A stretch of DNA of 64,000 nt, taken from positions 62,001-126,000 of the forward strand of contig CAVPHF010000043.1 of assembly GCA_963704155.1 (NCBI GenBank), written 5' to 3'. The notes beneath the pieces are model-generated. The model was not told the origin of the DNA, searched no databases, and was given only the letters and a program-made list of their open reading frames with translations. The DNA comes from Thiohalocapsa sp963704155. GTDB lineage: Bacteria > Pseudomonadota > Gammaproteobacteria > Chromatiales > Chromatiaceae. Positions 25,158 to 34,130 of the stretch are shown piece by piece. The position numbers and the translations under genes are program-made. Position 1 is the stretch's first letter; each line of letters begins with the position of its first letter.

Positions 25158-25171
25158 TTTCGCATGTGAAA
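25158..25171. promoter_or_regulatory. Palindrome, site 3 of a three-copy set
   Basis: TTTCGCATGTGAAA, one mismatch from sites 1 and 2. It lies in the intergenic space between the convergent DUF4143 ATPase and AhpD-like genes, which argues against a promoter role here and is compatible with a centromere-like or ParB/Noc-like site. Confidence 0.5.
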
Positions 25172-25266
25172 GTTCACGCCCGATCGCGGCGCCTCAAACG
25201 CTTGTCCTATAGCGCGCCGAGGCGCGATTCGGGGCGGCTCGCGTGCCCGAGGCCGGCCCCTTCCAG

Positions 25267-25875
25267 CTAGACGGACACCCCACAGGCGCCAAGCTGCCGG
25301 CGCACGATGGGATCGGTGCGGTTTTTCGACGTCGCGGCCTTCATGAATACCACTACGCGGTCGATGTCTCGAACGACGCCGAGCAGGGTGGCTGGGTCCG
25401 GGTAGCGATCCTTCAGCGATTCGAAGGCCATCTCCATCAGCGGCTCGTCGGCGCGGGAGATGCCCACCGCATAGGCTGCCGCACAGGCGATCCCCGGGTG
25501 GCGGTGATGCACGCGGCTCGCAAAGCCGCGCCAGGACTGCCGCCAGCCCTCCCACTCCAACTCAGAGACGCCGGCCTTGCTGGTGCGTAGGAACAGGATC
25601 AGCTTGACGAACTCGGCCTGCCAGGGCCAGTCCGGCAGGCCCGCGCCGGTGCGCAGCCGGTCGATGGCCTTGGCGTGGTAGCGCCGGCAATGCTCGCATT
25701 GATAGTACAGCGAAAGCGCAAAGGCGATGTACTCCCGTTCCAGCTCATCCAGGGTGAAGGGGTCTGACTCCCCCGGCGAACCCGAGAAGGTGTGTGCATG
25801 CAGCTCGTTCAGCACATCATTGAACGATTGGCCCTGGATCGACTCTCGGACGGCTCGCGCGGTCACTATTCGCAC
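25267..25875 (-). CDS. AhpD/carboxymuconolactone decarboxylase-like protein
   Basis: 202 aa. The redox-type motif YYQCEHCRRYHAKAIDRLR (CxxC followed by His) is the signature of AhpD-like alkylhydroperoxidase folds; EREYIAFALSLYYQCEHC and IACAAAYAVGISRADEPLM frame it. Such proteins often have peroxidase or disulfide-relay activity. The full family domain is present. It stands alone, convergent with the DUF4143 ATPase, and about 280 bp of apparently empty sequence follows upstream to 26158. Confidence 0.75.
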   Translation of the reverse strand: MRIVTARAVRESIQGQSFNDVLNELHAHTFSGSPGESDPFTLDELEREYIAFALSLYYQCEHCRRYHAKAIDRLRTGAGLPDWPWQAEFVKLILFLRTSKAGVSELEWEGWRQSWRGFASRVHHRHPGIACAAAYAVGISRADEPLMEMAFESLKDRYPDPATLLGVVRDIDRVVVFMKAATSKNRTDPIVRRQLGACGVSV

Positions 25876-26158
25876 CTCGATTACAGCATTGGTGAAACAT
25901 TAGTATCCGGCGATATTCTGGGCTGCTTTGGCCATATGCAAGTTGTCCCGGGTCAGCAGAAGGCGCTGTTTCGCTCCGCAAACCCAGGCTAGCTCAGCCG
26001 GCCGCGGCGCCGTTTGACCCCTGCGGCGGCCTGAAGGCCGCGCTGATTGATTGCAGATCTTGGTTTGGTACACCCTGCCGCCCTAAATGCTGGCTTGAAT
26101 GCTGCCCCATCGGCAATGTGTCCGCCCGTGGCCGTCTGGACCAGGCTAGACGGCCTGG

Positions 26159-26623
26159 CTACTGCTTCTCTTCGGCCGTTGCATCCCGCACCGACAGAAT
26201 CTTCACCTGGTAGATGACCTCCCTGCCACAGAGCGGATTGTTGCCATCAAAGGTGATCGTGTCGCCTTCGATCTTGGTTACCAGAAAACTCTTCATTTTA
26301 CCGAGCGTGTTCTCCATCAGAATCTGGCTGCCAAGCTGGCGATACTCGCGCGGCACGACAGCAACTTTTTCGGTGATGACGAGCGACTCGTCTCTCGGAC
26401 CATAGAGTTCGTTGCAGTCGACCAGCAGATCGACCCGTTCGCCTTGCGCCTTGCCTTCGAGTTCCCGCGTGAGCGTCGGCGCCAATATCTCATTTACTCC
26501 GTGTACGTAGCTGAGTGGGCGCACGACTTCGGTTAACACGTCGCCGGTCTTGCTGTCGCGCACGAGGTAGGTGAGTTCAACGTATTTGCCGTCTGCAATG
26601 GTCTTTGTGTCGGTTTCGGTCAC
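26159..26623 (-). CDS. SlyD-like FKBP-type peptidyl-prolyl isomerase (copy 1)
   Basis: 154 aa from GTG 26623; longer readings upstream are low quality. KYVELTYLVRDSKTGDVLTE, LSYVHGVNEIL, the insert-in-flap region with ELYGPRDESLVIT, and FDGNNPLCGREVIYQVKIL correspond to SlyD-type FKBPs (compare GNHPLAG in SlyD). SlyD proteins are folding helpers and metal carriers, but no His/Cys-rich tail is present. A clear paralogue lies at 32986, directly after aprA, so these two flank the apr cluster. Probably a cytoplasmic assembly or folding factor. Confidence 0.85.
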   Translation of the reverse strand: MTETDTKTIADGKYVELTYLVRDSKTGDVLTEVVRPLSYVHGVNEILAPTLTRELEGKAQGERVDLLVDCNELYGPRDESLVITEKVAVVPREYRQLGSQILMENTLGKMKSFLVTKIEGDTITFDGNNPLCGREVIYQVKILSVRDATAEEKQ

Positions 26624-26892
26624 GTAGATCTCCGGAACTAGGGAAGATACGAGCAGCGAAGGGATTTGGGCCGGAACGGCCGAGGTCAAGGCAGCCAATC
26701 GAGACGCTTTGGTGAGGAGCCTTTCGACACGGCAGCAGGGCCATGTTCGACGGCGCATCTCAGGTTGAAAGACGCGCGAATTATCCCAATAGGCTTCGTC
26801 TAAAACAGCGCCGCAGCCAAAATTTGCTCGCGGCGATAGCATGCCGGCCAGTCCGTACAAGCAGGTGTCTCCTTTTGCCGACAAAACCCCTG

Positions 26893-27609
26893 GTGATCGA
26901 AAACGACGCCATCTCTGATCTTGCGCTGGACGTCACACAGGCGCTCCTTGCCAGAGGCGCCGAGACGCAGTCGATCATGGAGGACCAATCAGGCCCCTTA
27001 GCGTTGGCGCGTGCCCTATCCGATTTCTTCCAGGTAAGCGGGGCTCTGGAGACTGGAGCCGCCCTGCTGGAGCAAGACGAACTTGACGAGTTCTGCGCCT
27101 ACGGACTCGATTTGCTTGACCGTCTCGCCTTCCTGGTTCGAAAGGTCGAGATCATGGACAAGCGAGACACGGTTGCGCGCATGTTTGCCTCAATGGGGGT
27201 TTGGATGGCCCGGCGCGGTGCGACCATCGACAACCTCGAGGGGACCGCCGACGGTTTCGGCATGATCGTCAACGGCACCAGCGCAACTGCTGATCTGGCT
27301 GCATTGTGCGCGCTCATGGAGGAAGTGATCGAGGCGGCGTCGGTGAGACTACGGCTGGACGAGGACCGCGCTGACGCCTGGCGTCCTTGGCGCGTCATTA
27401 ATCTCAACGCCGGGATCGCCGCAACCCGATCGCTTGATCCGGAGCTGATGGAGCGGACGTTCGAAAAAATGGGCCGACGGCTGCCCTACGACATGCCCGG
27501 CTTCCTGGCCGACGGCATGCGTCAAACGGCGTTCCAGAACGTACCAGAGGCGGTTGGCGAGGTGCTACGCAGATACATGGAGAAGTGGCCGGCCGCCGCG
27601 CCTCACTAG
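26893..27609 (+). CDS. Hypothetical DUF1641-like helical protein
   Basis: 238 aa from GTG 26893; the reading farther upstream is Arg-rich and unlikely. LTVSP-free helical sequence includes ALSDFFQVSGALETGAALLE, LLDRLAFLVRKVEIMDKRDT and EVIEAASVRLRLDEDRADAW. I cannot name a family with confidence; DUF1641 is only a loose impression. No signal peptide. It is followed 28 bp later by the 295-aa unknown gene on the same strand, and both sit between the first FKBP gene and aprM, so they may belong to the sulfur cluster. Confidence 0.55.
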   Translation: MIENDAISDLALDVTQALLARGAETQSIMEDQSGPLALARALSDFFQVSGALETGAALLEQDELDEFCAYGLDLLDRLAFLVRKVEIMDKRDTVARMFASMGVWMARRGATIDNLEGTADGFGMIVNGTSATADLAALCALMEEVIEAASVRLRLDEDRADAWRPWRVINLNAGIAATRSLDPELMERTFEKMGRRLPYDMPGFLADGMRQTAFQNVPEAVGEVLRRYMEKWPAAAPH

Positions 27610-27637
27610 AATCCCTTTTCAGCGCAACACCGTGCCG

Positions 27638-28525
27638 ATGATCAAAGCCCATTCTCAACGTCTGCTGCAGCCGTACTCAGCGCAAGTACAGATTGCCGAA
27701 TCCGAACATGCGCGAGCGCTATCGATGGATGGTGATTTATGGGAGTTCCAGTTCATCTATGCGACAGGTCGGGGCGGCACGGCTAGCAATGGTCGGCAGC
27801 AGGGCCGCTTCATCAGGGCGGCGCATATCAGGCAGTCCGATCTCGAAAGGGTGATTGCAAACCCTTGTTCCGACGATGGCGAAGTGGACGAGCGCATACT
27901 CGACCTAGCAAGGTTCTTGCTTGAAGCTCGTCTGCCTTTCGAAGCGGCTGATCGGTATGAATACTGGCTCCTTGACCCAAAAGACAAGTCGCCGCTCGCT
28001 CTGATTTTCTCGTGCGTCGACGCGTCGGAGATGGCGTCATTTCCAAAACTGACGGACTGGACCGCCCTCCCCGCCGCTGTCATGCCGATCGAAACCAGCG
28101 AGGCTGAGCGCAGCAATGCATACGGGCCCGTGAATTATCGACTGGAACGCTGTGTCGCAGAGCGCGCGGGAACGAAACCGAGAGCGCAATGGTTTACGCG
28201 GCGACACAGCGAAAGCGAGGTCTTTCCACCCTTCCTGGTGCGCGAAGACTGGGAAAGTGAAGAGCATATGGATCTTTGTCAACGCTATCTGCATCGCCAA
28301 GCTCCGCGGTTGTTGATGCTGCACGGGGTGAGTCGGGAGGAGCGGCTGAGAATGGAACTCGCCGCAAAGGCAAACGCGCTCGACGTGGCCCGCTTCTATC
28401 CCCTTTATCCGGAAATTGCCGATCAAGACGGCATGGATAGAGTTCGGATTGAAGCCAGACTTCGGATAGCAGCTGGGGAAACCGCGTACGCGATGGGACG
28501 TCGAGACGGCGTCCTGTACCAGTGA
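27638..28525 (+). CDS. Hypothetical protein (295 aa)
   Basis: Family not recognised. Start ATG 27638 (MIKAHSQRLLQPYSAQVQIAE). Soluble, with a well-mixed composition: LWEFQFIYATGRGGTASNGR, DRYEYWLLDPKDKSPLALIF, PFLVREDWESEEHMDLCQRY, and VARFYPLYPEIADQDGMDRV. Cys residues are few. It is probably co-transcribed with the 238-aa gene upstream. Followed by a 670-bp gap before aprM. Confidence 0.6.
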   Translation: MIKAHSQRLLQPYSAQVQIAESEHARALSMDGDLWEFQFIYATGRGGTASNGRQQGRFIRAAHIRQSDLERVIANPCSDDGEVDERILDLARFLLEARLPFEAADRYEYWLLDPKDKSPLALIFSCVDASEMASFPKLTDWTALPAAVMPIETSEAERSNAYGPVNYRLERCVAERAGTKPRAQWFTRRHSESEVFPPFLVREDWESEEHMDLCQRYLHRQAPRLLMLHGVSREERLRMELAAKANALDVARFYPLYPEIADQDGMDRVRIEARLRIAAGETAYAMGRRDGVLYQ

Positions 28526-29197
28526 TGGTTTCGTCGTCTAGCTTACAACCTGGCTCTGCTGCCTTGGCAAGACCCTGCAAACCCCTGGACAACGCCAATT
28601 CGAAGGTCTGTTTTCGGTCGAACCACGCGCTAGGCGATGAACAAGATCGCGCGCCGTCGCAGAATACACCGGAAATATCGCACTAAAACGAGACCGCAAC
28701 ATAAGAGTTTGCCTTTCCGCTTTCCTGCCGCCACGACGGGGAGCGTCGGGACGGGCAGACATTCCCGTGCGCCGCACCGAATCCTTGTCACTACTGTTGG
28801 ATCGCCCTCGGACCCCCAAACGACCGCGGCAAACTTCAGCCGCAGATAGCGCAAGCTAGGCTGGCGAGCCGTCCGACGCGGCGATTTCGGCCCGCGTTGT
28901 CGCCTGATCGAGGCTGCGTCGTCGCGCGTTGCACCGGCTGAGGAGTCCAACCAGCAGGATCATTAGCTACGGTTATGGCGCCCGAAAATGTATGAGTCGC
29001 ACAGCATGTACTGAAACGCTTATACTGATTTTTGCTGTCGCCGAGTCGCCGGGCAGAGCTGCTACAGAATCTTATCCCGGTGGAGCGGTCGAATATATGC
29101 TGCTTCAGCACAGCCGGTTGACCTTACGCGAGGATAGATCGCGTCAGGTTTCCCTTGTTCTAGTCGCGCTCACCGAGAAAAGTGGAGTCACCATCCA
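28526..29197. other. 672-bp intergenic region upstream of aprM
   Basis: No convincing gene; short frames on both strands lack family resemblance. The region becomes AT-richer toward 28970-29110, consistent with promoter DNA for aprMBA. No unambiguous sigma70 or sigma54 site was identified. Its length leaves room for a leader RNA or an unrecognised regulator site. Confidence 0.45.
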
Positions 29198-30061
29198 ATG
29201 ATCACAAGTAACCCTTTCGCGGTTCTGGCCGCGGACCTTCCGCTTGACCCAGGGGTCATGCAGGCCTACGTCGTCCTGATGGTCCTTCTGGTCATCGGCG
29301 GCACCTTGCTCGATGTCGTACACAAAAAGAGCGCAAAGTACTTCTTCGAGAAGGGCCAGTCACTGAAAAAGATCGCCAAGCGCGAAGTCGGTGCTGGAGA
29401 GAAGGTCGGTATCGCCGTCAGTACGCTGGCAAACGAGGTGCTGACCTCAAGCGAATTCGCGAATCCCGAGCGCCGGGTTTCACACCTGTTCACGATGTAC
29501 GGCTTCATCGTCTTCGTGGTCGCCACGGCGGTCATGATCTTCGGCCTGCCCGTTGCCGAAGGCGAAGGCTCCGGCCTGATGGCCCTCCTCTGGCACCTGG
29601 GCGCCCTCTCGATCTGCATCGGCGCGTCCTGGTTCTGGTTTAAGATCCGCGTCGACGTGCGCTCCGAGGGTAACGAGTGGCACAACGTGCACCAGTCCGA
29701 CCTCTTTGTCGTCTCCCTCATACTGATGGCGGCCTTGGCGCTGGTCTGGTCATTCTTACAGGCGGCCACCGGCGCGACCTCGGTGCTGAGCATCATCGCC
29801 TTCATCAGCTTCATCGCCGCATCGACCACATTGTTCAGCACCATCCTGTGGTCGAAGTTCGCACACATGTTCTTCAAGCCCGCGGCCGCGTTTCAAAAGA
29901 AAGTCGCGGTGGCAGACGGTTCGCGCGACAAGCTGCCCGATATTCCTGACCTGTCCAGTGCCGAGTGCAAGGAACGGTACCCGGATATCCCCGAGTACAT
30001 GGGCGACAACCCGCCGAACATGGGACTCGGCATCAAGCGCGAAGCGCCGAACCACTACTGA
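29198..30061 (+). CDS. aprM: AprM, membrane anchor of APS reductase
   Basis: 287-aa inner-membrane protein proposed to link AprBA to the quinone pool in sulfur oxidisers without qmoABC. Hydrophobic segments are near 20-36, 105-122, 132-146, 170-190 and 198-220; RVSHLFTMYGFIVFVVATAV, HVLGALSICIGASWFWFKIR-type sequence, and the C-terminal soluble tail DIPDLSSAECKERYPDIPEY are characteristic. It is first in the unit aprM-aprB-aprA, 52 bp before aprB. The start follows GTGGAGTCACCATCCA; an SD is weak. The gene is intact. Confidence 0.92.
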   Translation: MITSNPFAVLAADLPLDPGVMQAYVVLMVLLVIGGTLLDVVHKKSAKYFFEKGQSLKKIAKREVGAGEKVGIAVSTLANEVLTSSEFANPERRVSHLFTMYGFIVFVVATAVMIFGLPVAEGEGSGLMALLWHLGALSICIGASWFWFKIRVDVRSEGNEWHNVHQSDLFVVSLILMAALALVWSFLQAATGATSVLSIIAFISFIAASTTLFSTILWSKFAHMFFKPAAAFQKKVAVADGSRDKLPDIPDLSSAECKERYPDIPEYMGDNPPNMGLGIKREAPNHY

Positions 30062-30113
30062 TCGTGAGTCGCTGACACAAGTCACCCACTCACGTCACTA
30101 AGAGGAATTCAAT

Positions 30114-30596
30114 ATGCCAACTTTCGTCTACATGACCCGCTGTGACGGTTGCGGCCAGTGTGTCGACATCTGCCCGTCGGATATCATGCACATTGATCCG
30201 GTGGTGCGTCGCGCCTACAACATCGAGCCGAACATGTGCTGGGAGTGCTACTCCTGCGTCAAGGCTTGTCCGCATAACGCGATCGACGTGCGCGGCTATG
30301 CCGACTTTGCGCCGCTCGGTCACTCGGTGCGGGTGCAGCGTGACGAGGAAAAGGGCGTCATCGCCTGGCGGATCATCTTCCGCAACGGCGAGAAGGATAT
30401 GAACCTGCTGGCGCCGATCACGACCAAGCCCTGGGGTAAGTCCATTCCGCAGCTGGCAGACGTGCCGCCTCCGAGCGATGAAATGCGCGACAGCCAATAC
30501 CTGTTCAACGAGCCGAAATACATTCGCTTCGATGATGGCGGTCTGCACACACTCGAATCCAACAAGCTCCAACTAAAAACAGGGGTGTACGAATAA
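30114..30596 (+). CDS. aprB: APS reductase beta subunit (canonical copy)
   Basis: 160-aa iron-sulfur subunit with the pattern CDGCGQCVDICPSDI and CWECYSCVKACPHNAI, eight ligand Cys and the conserved Trp between FAD and the proximal cluster. The short first loop (CGQCVDIC, where the other copy has seven residues) and C-terminus (FDDGGLHTLESNKLQL) mark the AprM-associated lineage, distinct from the copy at 4482. AGAGGAA lies nine bases upstream of ATG. Its stop TAA shares a base with the aprA start, so the two are translationally coupled. Confidence 0.96.
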   Translation: MPTFVYMTRCDGCGQCVDICPSDIMHIDPVVRRAYNIEPNMCWECYSCVKACPHNAIDVRGYADFAPLGHSVRVQRDEEKGVIAWRIIFRNGEKDMNLLAPITTKPWGKSIPQLADVPPPSDEMRDSQYLFNEPKYIRFDDGGLHTLESNKLQLKTGVYE

Positions 30597-32479
30597 TGGC
30601 TTACAAGACAATCGTTGAGGATGGCATCGACATCCTGGTGTGCGGTGCAGGCTTAGGCGGCACTGGCGCGGCGTTCGAGGCCCGCTACTGGGGCAAAGAC
30701 AAGAAGATCGTCGTCGCCGAGAAGGCGAACATCGATCGTTCCGGTGCCGTCGCGCAGGGCCTATACGCCATCAACTGCTACATGGGCACCCGTTTCGGTG
30801 AGAATAACCCCGAAGACCACGTTCGCTATGCCCGCATCGACCTGATGGGTATGGTCCGCGAGGACCTGCTGTTCGATATGGCCCGTCATGTGGACTCGAC
30901 CGTGCACCAGTTCGAGGAATGGGGCCTGCCGCTGATGCGCAACCCCAAGACCGGTGCCTACCAGCGCGAGGGGCGCTGGCAGATCATGATCCACGGCGAA
31001 TCCTACAAGCCGATCGTCGCCGAGGCGGCAAAGAAGTCCGCCGACAAGGTCTTCAACCGCGTCTGCGTCACCCACCTCCTAATGGACGAATCCAAGGAGA
31101 ATCGCGTCGCGGGTGCCGTTGGCTTCAATGTACGCACCGGCAACTACCACGTCTTCAAGTCCAAGGCGGTCGTCGTTGCTGCCGGTGGCGCATCCAACAT
31201 CTTCAAGCCGCGCTCGGTTGGTGAAGGCGCTGGTCGCGTCTGGTATGCCCCCTGGTCCTCTGGCTCCGCCTACGGCCTGATGATCGGCGCCGGAGCGAAG
31301 ATGACGCAGATGGAGAACCGCATCGTTCTCGCGCGCTTCAAGGACGGCTACGGTCCGGTCGGGGCCTACTTCCTTCATCTGAAGACCTACACCCAAAACG
31401 GTATGGGTGAGGAGTACGAGTCCAAGTGGTTCCCGGCGCTGGAGGAGATGGTCGGTAAGCGTTACCTGGACCTCGAGGCGTCGCACGTTTCGCATCGCCC
31501 GATCCCCACCTGCCTGCGCAATCATGCGTTCATCAATGAGGTCGCCGCCGGACGCGGTCCGATCCACATGGTGACGATGGAGGCGTTTCAGGACCCGCAT
31601 CTGGAAGAGATCGGCTGGCACAACTTCTTGGGCATGACCGTCGGCCAGGCCGTGTTGTGGGCCGCGACCGACGTCAACCCGAAGTACGAGAATCCCGAGC
31701 TGACGACCTCCGAGCCCTACGTGATGGGTTCTCACGCCACTGGTTGCGGCGCCTGGTGTTCCGGGCCCGAGGACGTGTCCCCGGATGAGTATTTCTGGGG
31801 CTACAACCGGATGACCACCGTCGAAGGTCTGTTCGGTGCCGGTGACGCGGTGGGTGGTACGCCGCACGCGTTCTCGTCCGGTTCGTTCACCGAGGGACGG
31901 CTCGCCGCCAAGGCTGCCTGCAAGTACATCGACGACGGTAAGGCCGAGGGCATTCGCGTCTCCGATGCGCAGATCAACCGTCGCAAGGAAGAAGTCTACA
32001 AGCCGATGGAGCACTACAAGATCTATCGGAACGAGATCACCGGCGGTTCGGTCAACCCGAACTACATCAACCCGCGTCAGGGCCTGGATCGTCTGCAGAA
32101 GCTGATGGACGAGTATTGCGGCGGCGTCACGGTCAACTACATGACCAACGAGAAGCTGCTGAACATCGGCCTGAAAAAGCTCAAGCTCTTGGAAGAGGAC
32201 CTTGAAAAGGTTGCTGCGGAGAACATCCATGAGCTGCTCCGCGCCTGGGAGCTGAAGCATCGCCATCTCACATCCGAGTCCGTCATGCATCACACGCTGT
32301 TCCGTAAGGAAACGCGCTGGCCGGGGTATTACTACCGCGGTGACGCGATGAAGGTGGACGACGACAACTGGCATGTGCTGACGGTGTCCCGCCGTGATCC
32401 GGAGACCGGCGAATACACCATGGAGAAGGCGCCTTGCTATCACCTGATCGAGGACAAGCCCGAGGCTCAGGCCGCTTAG
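30596..32479 (+). CDS. aprA: APS reductase alpha subunit (canonical copy)
   Basis: 627-aa flavoprotein, catalysing sulfite plus AMP to APS in this organism's presumed sulfur oxidation. FAD-binding motif ILVCGAGLGGTGAAFEARYW (about 13-32), the conserved DRSGAVAQGLYAINCY, FEEWGLPLM, IMIHGESYKPIVAEA, PRSVGEGAGRVWYAPW, RFKDGYGPVGAYF, GSHATGCGAWCSGPE and FSSGSFTEGR are all present, including the Trp residues missing from the copy at 5066. Last gene of aprMBA. A GC-rich hairpin at 32496-32517 follows the stop. Confidence 0.96.
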   Translation: MAYKTIVEDGIDILVCGAGLGGTGAAFEARYWGKDKKIVVAEKANIDRSGAVAQGLYAINCYMGTRFGENNPEDHVRYARIDLMGMVREDLLFDMARHVDSTVHQFEEWGLPLMRNPKTGAYQREGRWQIMIHGESYKPIVAEAAKKSADKVFNRVCVTHLLMDESKENRVAGAVGFNVRTGNYHVFKSKAVVVAAGGASNIFKPRSVGEGAGRVWYAPWSSGSAYGLMIGAGAKMTQMENRIVLARFKDGYGPVGAYFLHLKTYTQNGMGEEYESKWFPALEEMVGKRYLDLEASHVSHRPIPTCLRNHAFINEVAAGRGPIHMVTMEAFQDPHLEEIGWHNFLGMTVGQAVLWAATDVNPKYENPELTTSEPYVMGSHATGCGAWCSGPEDVSPDEYFWGYNRMTTVEGLFGAGDAVGGTPHAFSSGSFTEGRLAAKAACKYIDDGKAEGIRVSDAQINRRKEEVYKPMEHYKIYRNEITGGSVNPNYINPRQGLDRLQKLMDEYCGGVTVNYMTNEKLLNIGLKKLKLLEEDLEKVAAENIHELLRAWELKHRHLTSESVMHHTLFRKETRWPGYYYRGDAMKVDDDNWHVLTVSRRDPETGEYTMEKAPCYHLIEDKPEAQAA

Positions 32480-32494
32480 ACGGTCCATGAAACC

Positions 32495-32518
32495 GGGGGC
32501 CCCTACACTGGGGCCCCT
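32495..32518 (+). terminator. Hairpin after aprMBA
   Basis: GGGGCCCC-TACACT-GGGGCCCC forms an eight-base-pair GC stem starting 16 bp after the aprA stop. No clear U-run follows, so it may be a stabilising 3' hairpin or an attenuator before the downstream small genes rather than a full terminator. Confidence 0.6.
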
Positions 32519-32630
32519 CGCCTTCTGCTGCTGAAACCACGTTTCGAAGCCCGCGCTGGAGCAGGCCTCACACGCGGTGACGCTGACTCCCGGAAATAAT
32601 TACCCCGGCTCGTAAATATTGCGATGTCAA

Positions 32631-32981
32631 ATGAACATCCTTGATAAGTCAGACGAAGAAATTCTTGAGATCGCTCACCCCCTGTGGGACGAGCTGATTA
32701 AATTCTCGAACAAGGGTCAGTACGGAAAGTTTATCAGGAAGTTCTCGTACGAGTTACTGCTCGGCTTGAACGAGGTCGAACTCGGCAAGCAGTTTGCTCA
32801 CAGCACACTCTCCAGAAACCTCGTGGAAGAGCGGGATTTTCTCGGTCTCATCAGACGCGGAGAACATGTGACCGCGCTCTATCGCGTGCGGAGCACTGAG
32901 AAGGAAGGAGAGTGGCTGGGAAGAATGGTTCTCGGCTACGAGAAGGGTGAAGTCCGTATTTTCGCCGCATCGATTTTCTAA
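32631..32981 (+). CDS. Hypothetical apr-associated protein (116 aa)
   Basis: Family not recognised. Start taken at ATG 32631 (MNILDKSDEEILEIAHPLWD); an ATG 12 bp earlier is possible and neither has a good SD. Soluble alpha/beta protein: NKGQYGKFIRKFSYELLLGL, RDFLGLIRRGEHVTALYRVR, MVLGYEKGEVRIFAASIF. The pattern of length and the closing beta-rich half recall SnoaL/NTF2-like proteins weakly. It is 4 bp before the second FKBP gene, so both form one unit downstream of aprA. Confidence 0.65.
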   Translation: MNILDKSDEEILEIAHPLWDELIKFSNKGQYGKFIRKFSYELLLGLNEVELGKQFAHSTLSRNLVEERDFLGLIRRGEHVTALYRVRSTEKEGEWLGRMVLGYEKGEVRIFAASIF

Positions 32982-32985
32982 CGGT

Positions 32986-33495
32986 ATGGCAGCAACAATC
33001 CAACAGGGTATGTACGTCGAGCTGACCTACAAGGTCATCGACACCAAGACCGGTCATGTTCTGACCGCGGTCGATTTTCCCCTGGGCTATGTCCATGGCG
33101 TGAACGAGGTGCTTTCGTCTCAAGTCATGGCAGAACTAGAGGGGAAAACGGTTAACGATAGAATCTCAGTCGAGTTGGACGGCAACAAGCTGTTTGGTCC
33201 CAGGGACGAGTCTTTGGTCATTACCGACTACATCGAGAACGTGCCCGAAGCCTATAGAGAAATCGGCACCAGCATCGTGATGGAGAACGAGCAAGGAAAG
33301 ACAATGACCTTCCTGGTCACGAGGATGGACGAAAAGACCTTGACGATCGACGGAAACAACCCTTTGTGCGGTCGGCAGGTGGAGTTTGCGCTGGAGATAC
33401 TGACCGTCAGGGAAGCGACGGAAGCCGAGACAGCGGCCGGAGGAAAGGTTGAAGCACGCCCCGAGCTTCAAGGCGTAAGACCTGTGCCGCTTTAG
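32986..33495 (+). CDS. SlyD-like FKBP-type peptidyl-prolyl isomerase (copy 2)
   Basis: 169 aa. MYVELTYKVIDTKTGHVLTA, LGYVHGVNEVLSSQVMAELEG, KLFGPRDESLVITDYIENVP and IDGNNPLCGRQVEFALEILTV match copy 1 at 26159 closely in order and spacing. Start ATG 32986, 4 bp after the upstream gene. The C-terminal 20 residues (GKVEARPELQGVRPVPL) are an extension not in copy 1. Role inferred as a folding or maturation factor expressed with the apr region. Confidence 0.86.
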   Translation: MAATIQQGMYVELTYKVIDTKTGHVLTAVDFPLGYVHGVNEVLSSQVMAELEGKTVNDRISVELDGNKLFGPRDESLVITDYIENVPEAYREIGTSIVMENEQGKTMTFLVTRMDEKTLTIDGNNPLCGRQVEFALEILTVREATEAETAAGGKVEARPELQGVRPVPL

Positions 33496-33562
33496 GCAAC
33501 GACTGTATGCTCCGCGCTCGAACCTTCAGCATAAGACGCCTCCGGGAACAAGGTGATTGATC

Positions 33563-33883
33563 ATGCAGCTAAACCTCGATTCGACGCTATTCGAAGAGCA
33601 ACAGATGCTGTTGGTCGGCGCGTTGGTCCAGAGCATCAGGGTCAAGCTGCAAGAAGCCGGCATGACCGGCAACAAACTGGAAGACACCACGGCGAGCATC
33701 GCCTTCAGCGTTGCCAGTACGATCGATGACACCTCGGCGATCGAGGTCGACGGGACTGAGGTACACCCGTACCTGACGTTTCGCACGTCAGACGGTGAGT
33801 TGACTCATTGCGGCGAGAATTCGTATACGCACGAATTCGTATACGAGACCTTGCGAAGCATGGAGGAAAAGGGCGTCGTCTGA
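33563..33883 (+). CDS. Hypothetical protein (106 aa)
   Basis: Family not recognised. ATG 33563 is preceded by AAGGTG at good distance. MQLNLDSTLFEEQQMLLVGA, DTTASIAFSVASTIDDTSAI and LTFRTSDGELTHCGENSYTH show a compact soluble protein with one Cys. Located 67 bp after the second FKBP gene and in line with it, so probably part of the same transcript. Confidence 0.65.
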   Translation: MQLNLDSTLFEEQQMLLVGALVQSIRVKLQEAGMTGNKLEDTTASIAFSVASTIDDTSAIEVDGTEVHPYLTFRTSDGELTHCGENSYTHEFVYETLRSMEEKGVV

Positions 33884-33960
33884 TACACAAACGGGGGGCG
33901 CGCTTTATCATTGGCGTGTTCCATTAAGCCCACAGTGGCATGTCGAGAGAAGGTGACTGT

Positions 33961-34122
33961 ATGAGCCAGCAACCCAAGAGCAGACCAAAAGTTCCAGAAG
34001 GCAAGGCGCGTTTCTTCAAGACCAAGCAAATGGAGCCCAATGAGAAGGGATTCGTTGGGTATCAGACGAACTGGGACACACTCCAGAAAGAGGTCGAGTA
34101 CAAGACCCCGAAACGACCCTGA
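33961..34122 (+). CDS. Small hypothetical protein (53 aa)
   Basis: Very charged, Lys/Pro-rich: SQQPKSRPKVPEGKARFFKT and EKGFVGYQTNWDTLQKEVEY. The start ATG 33961 has a strong SD (AGAAGGTG) and the stop is followed 8 bp later by a terminator, so it is a real gene closing the apr-linked transcript. No family assigned; no Cys. Confidence 0.65.
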   Translation: MSQQPKSRPKVPEGKARFFKTKQMEPNEKGFVGYQTNWDTLQKEVEYKTPKRP

Positions 34123-34130
34123 GCCCCTGA

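Noticed and set aside
28630..28950. Short frames in the aprM upstream region
   Set aside because: Compositionally biased and mutually overlapping; no start with ribosome site.
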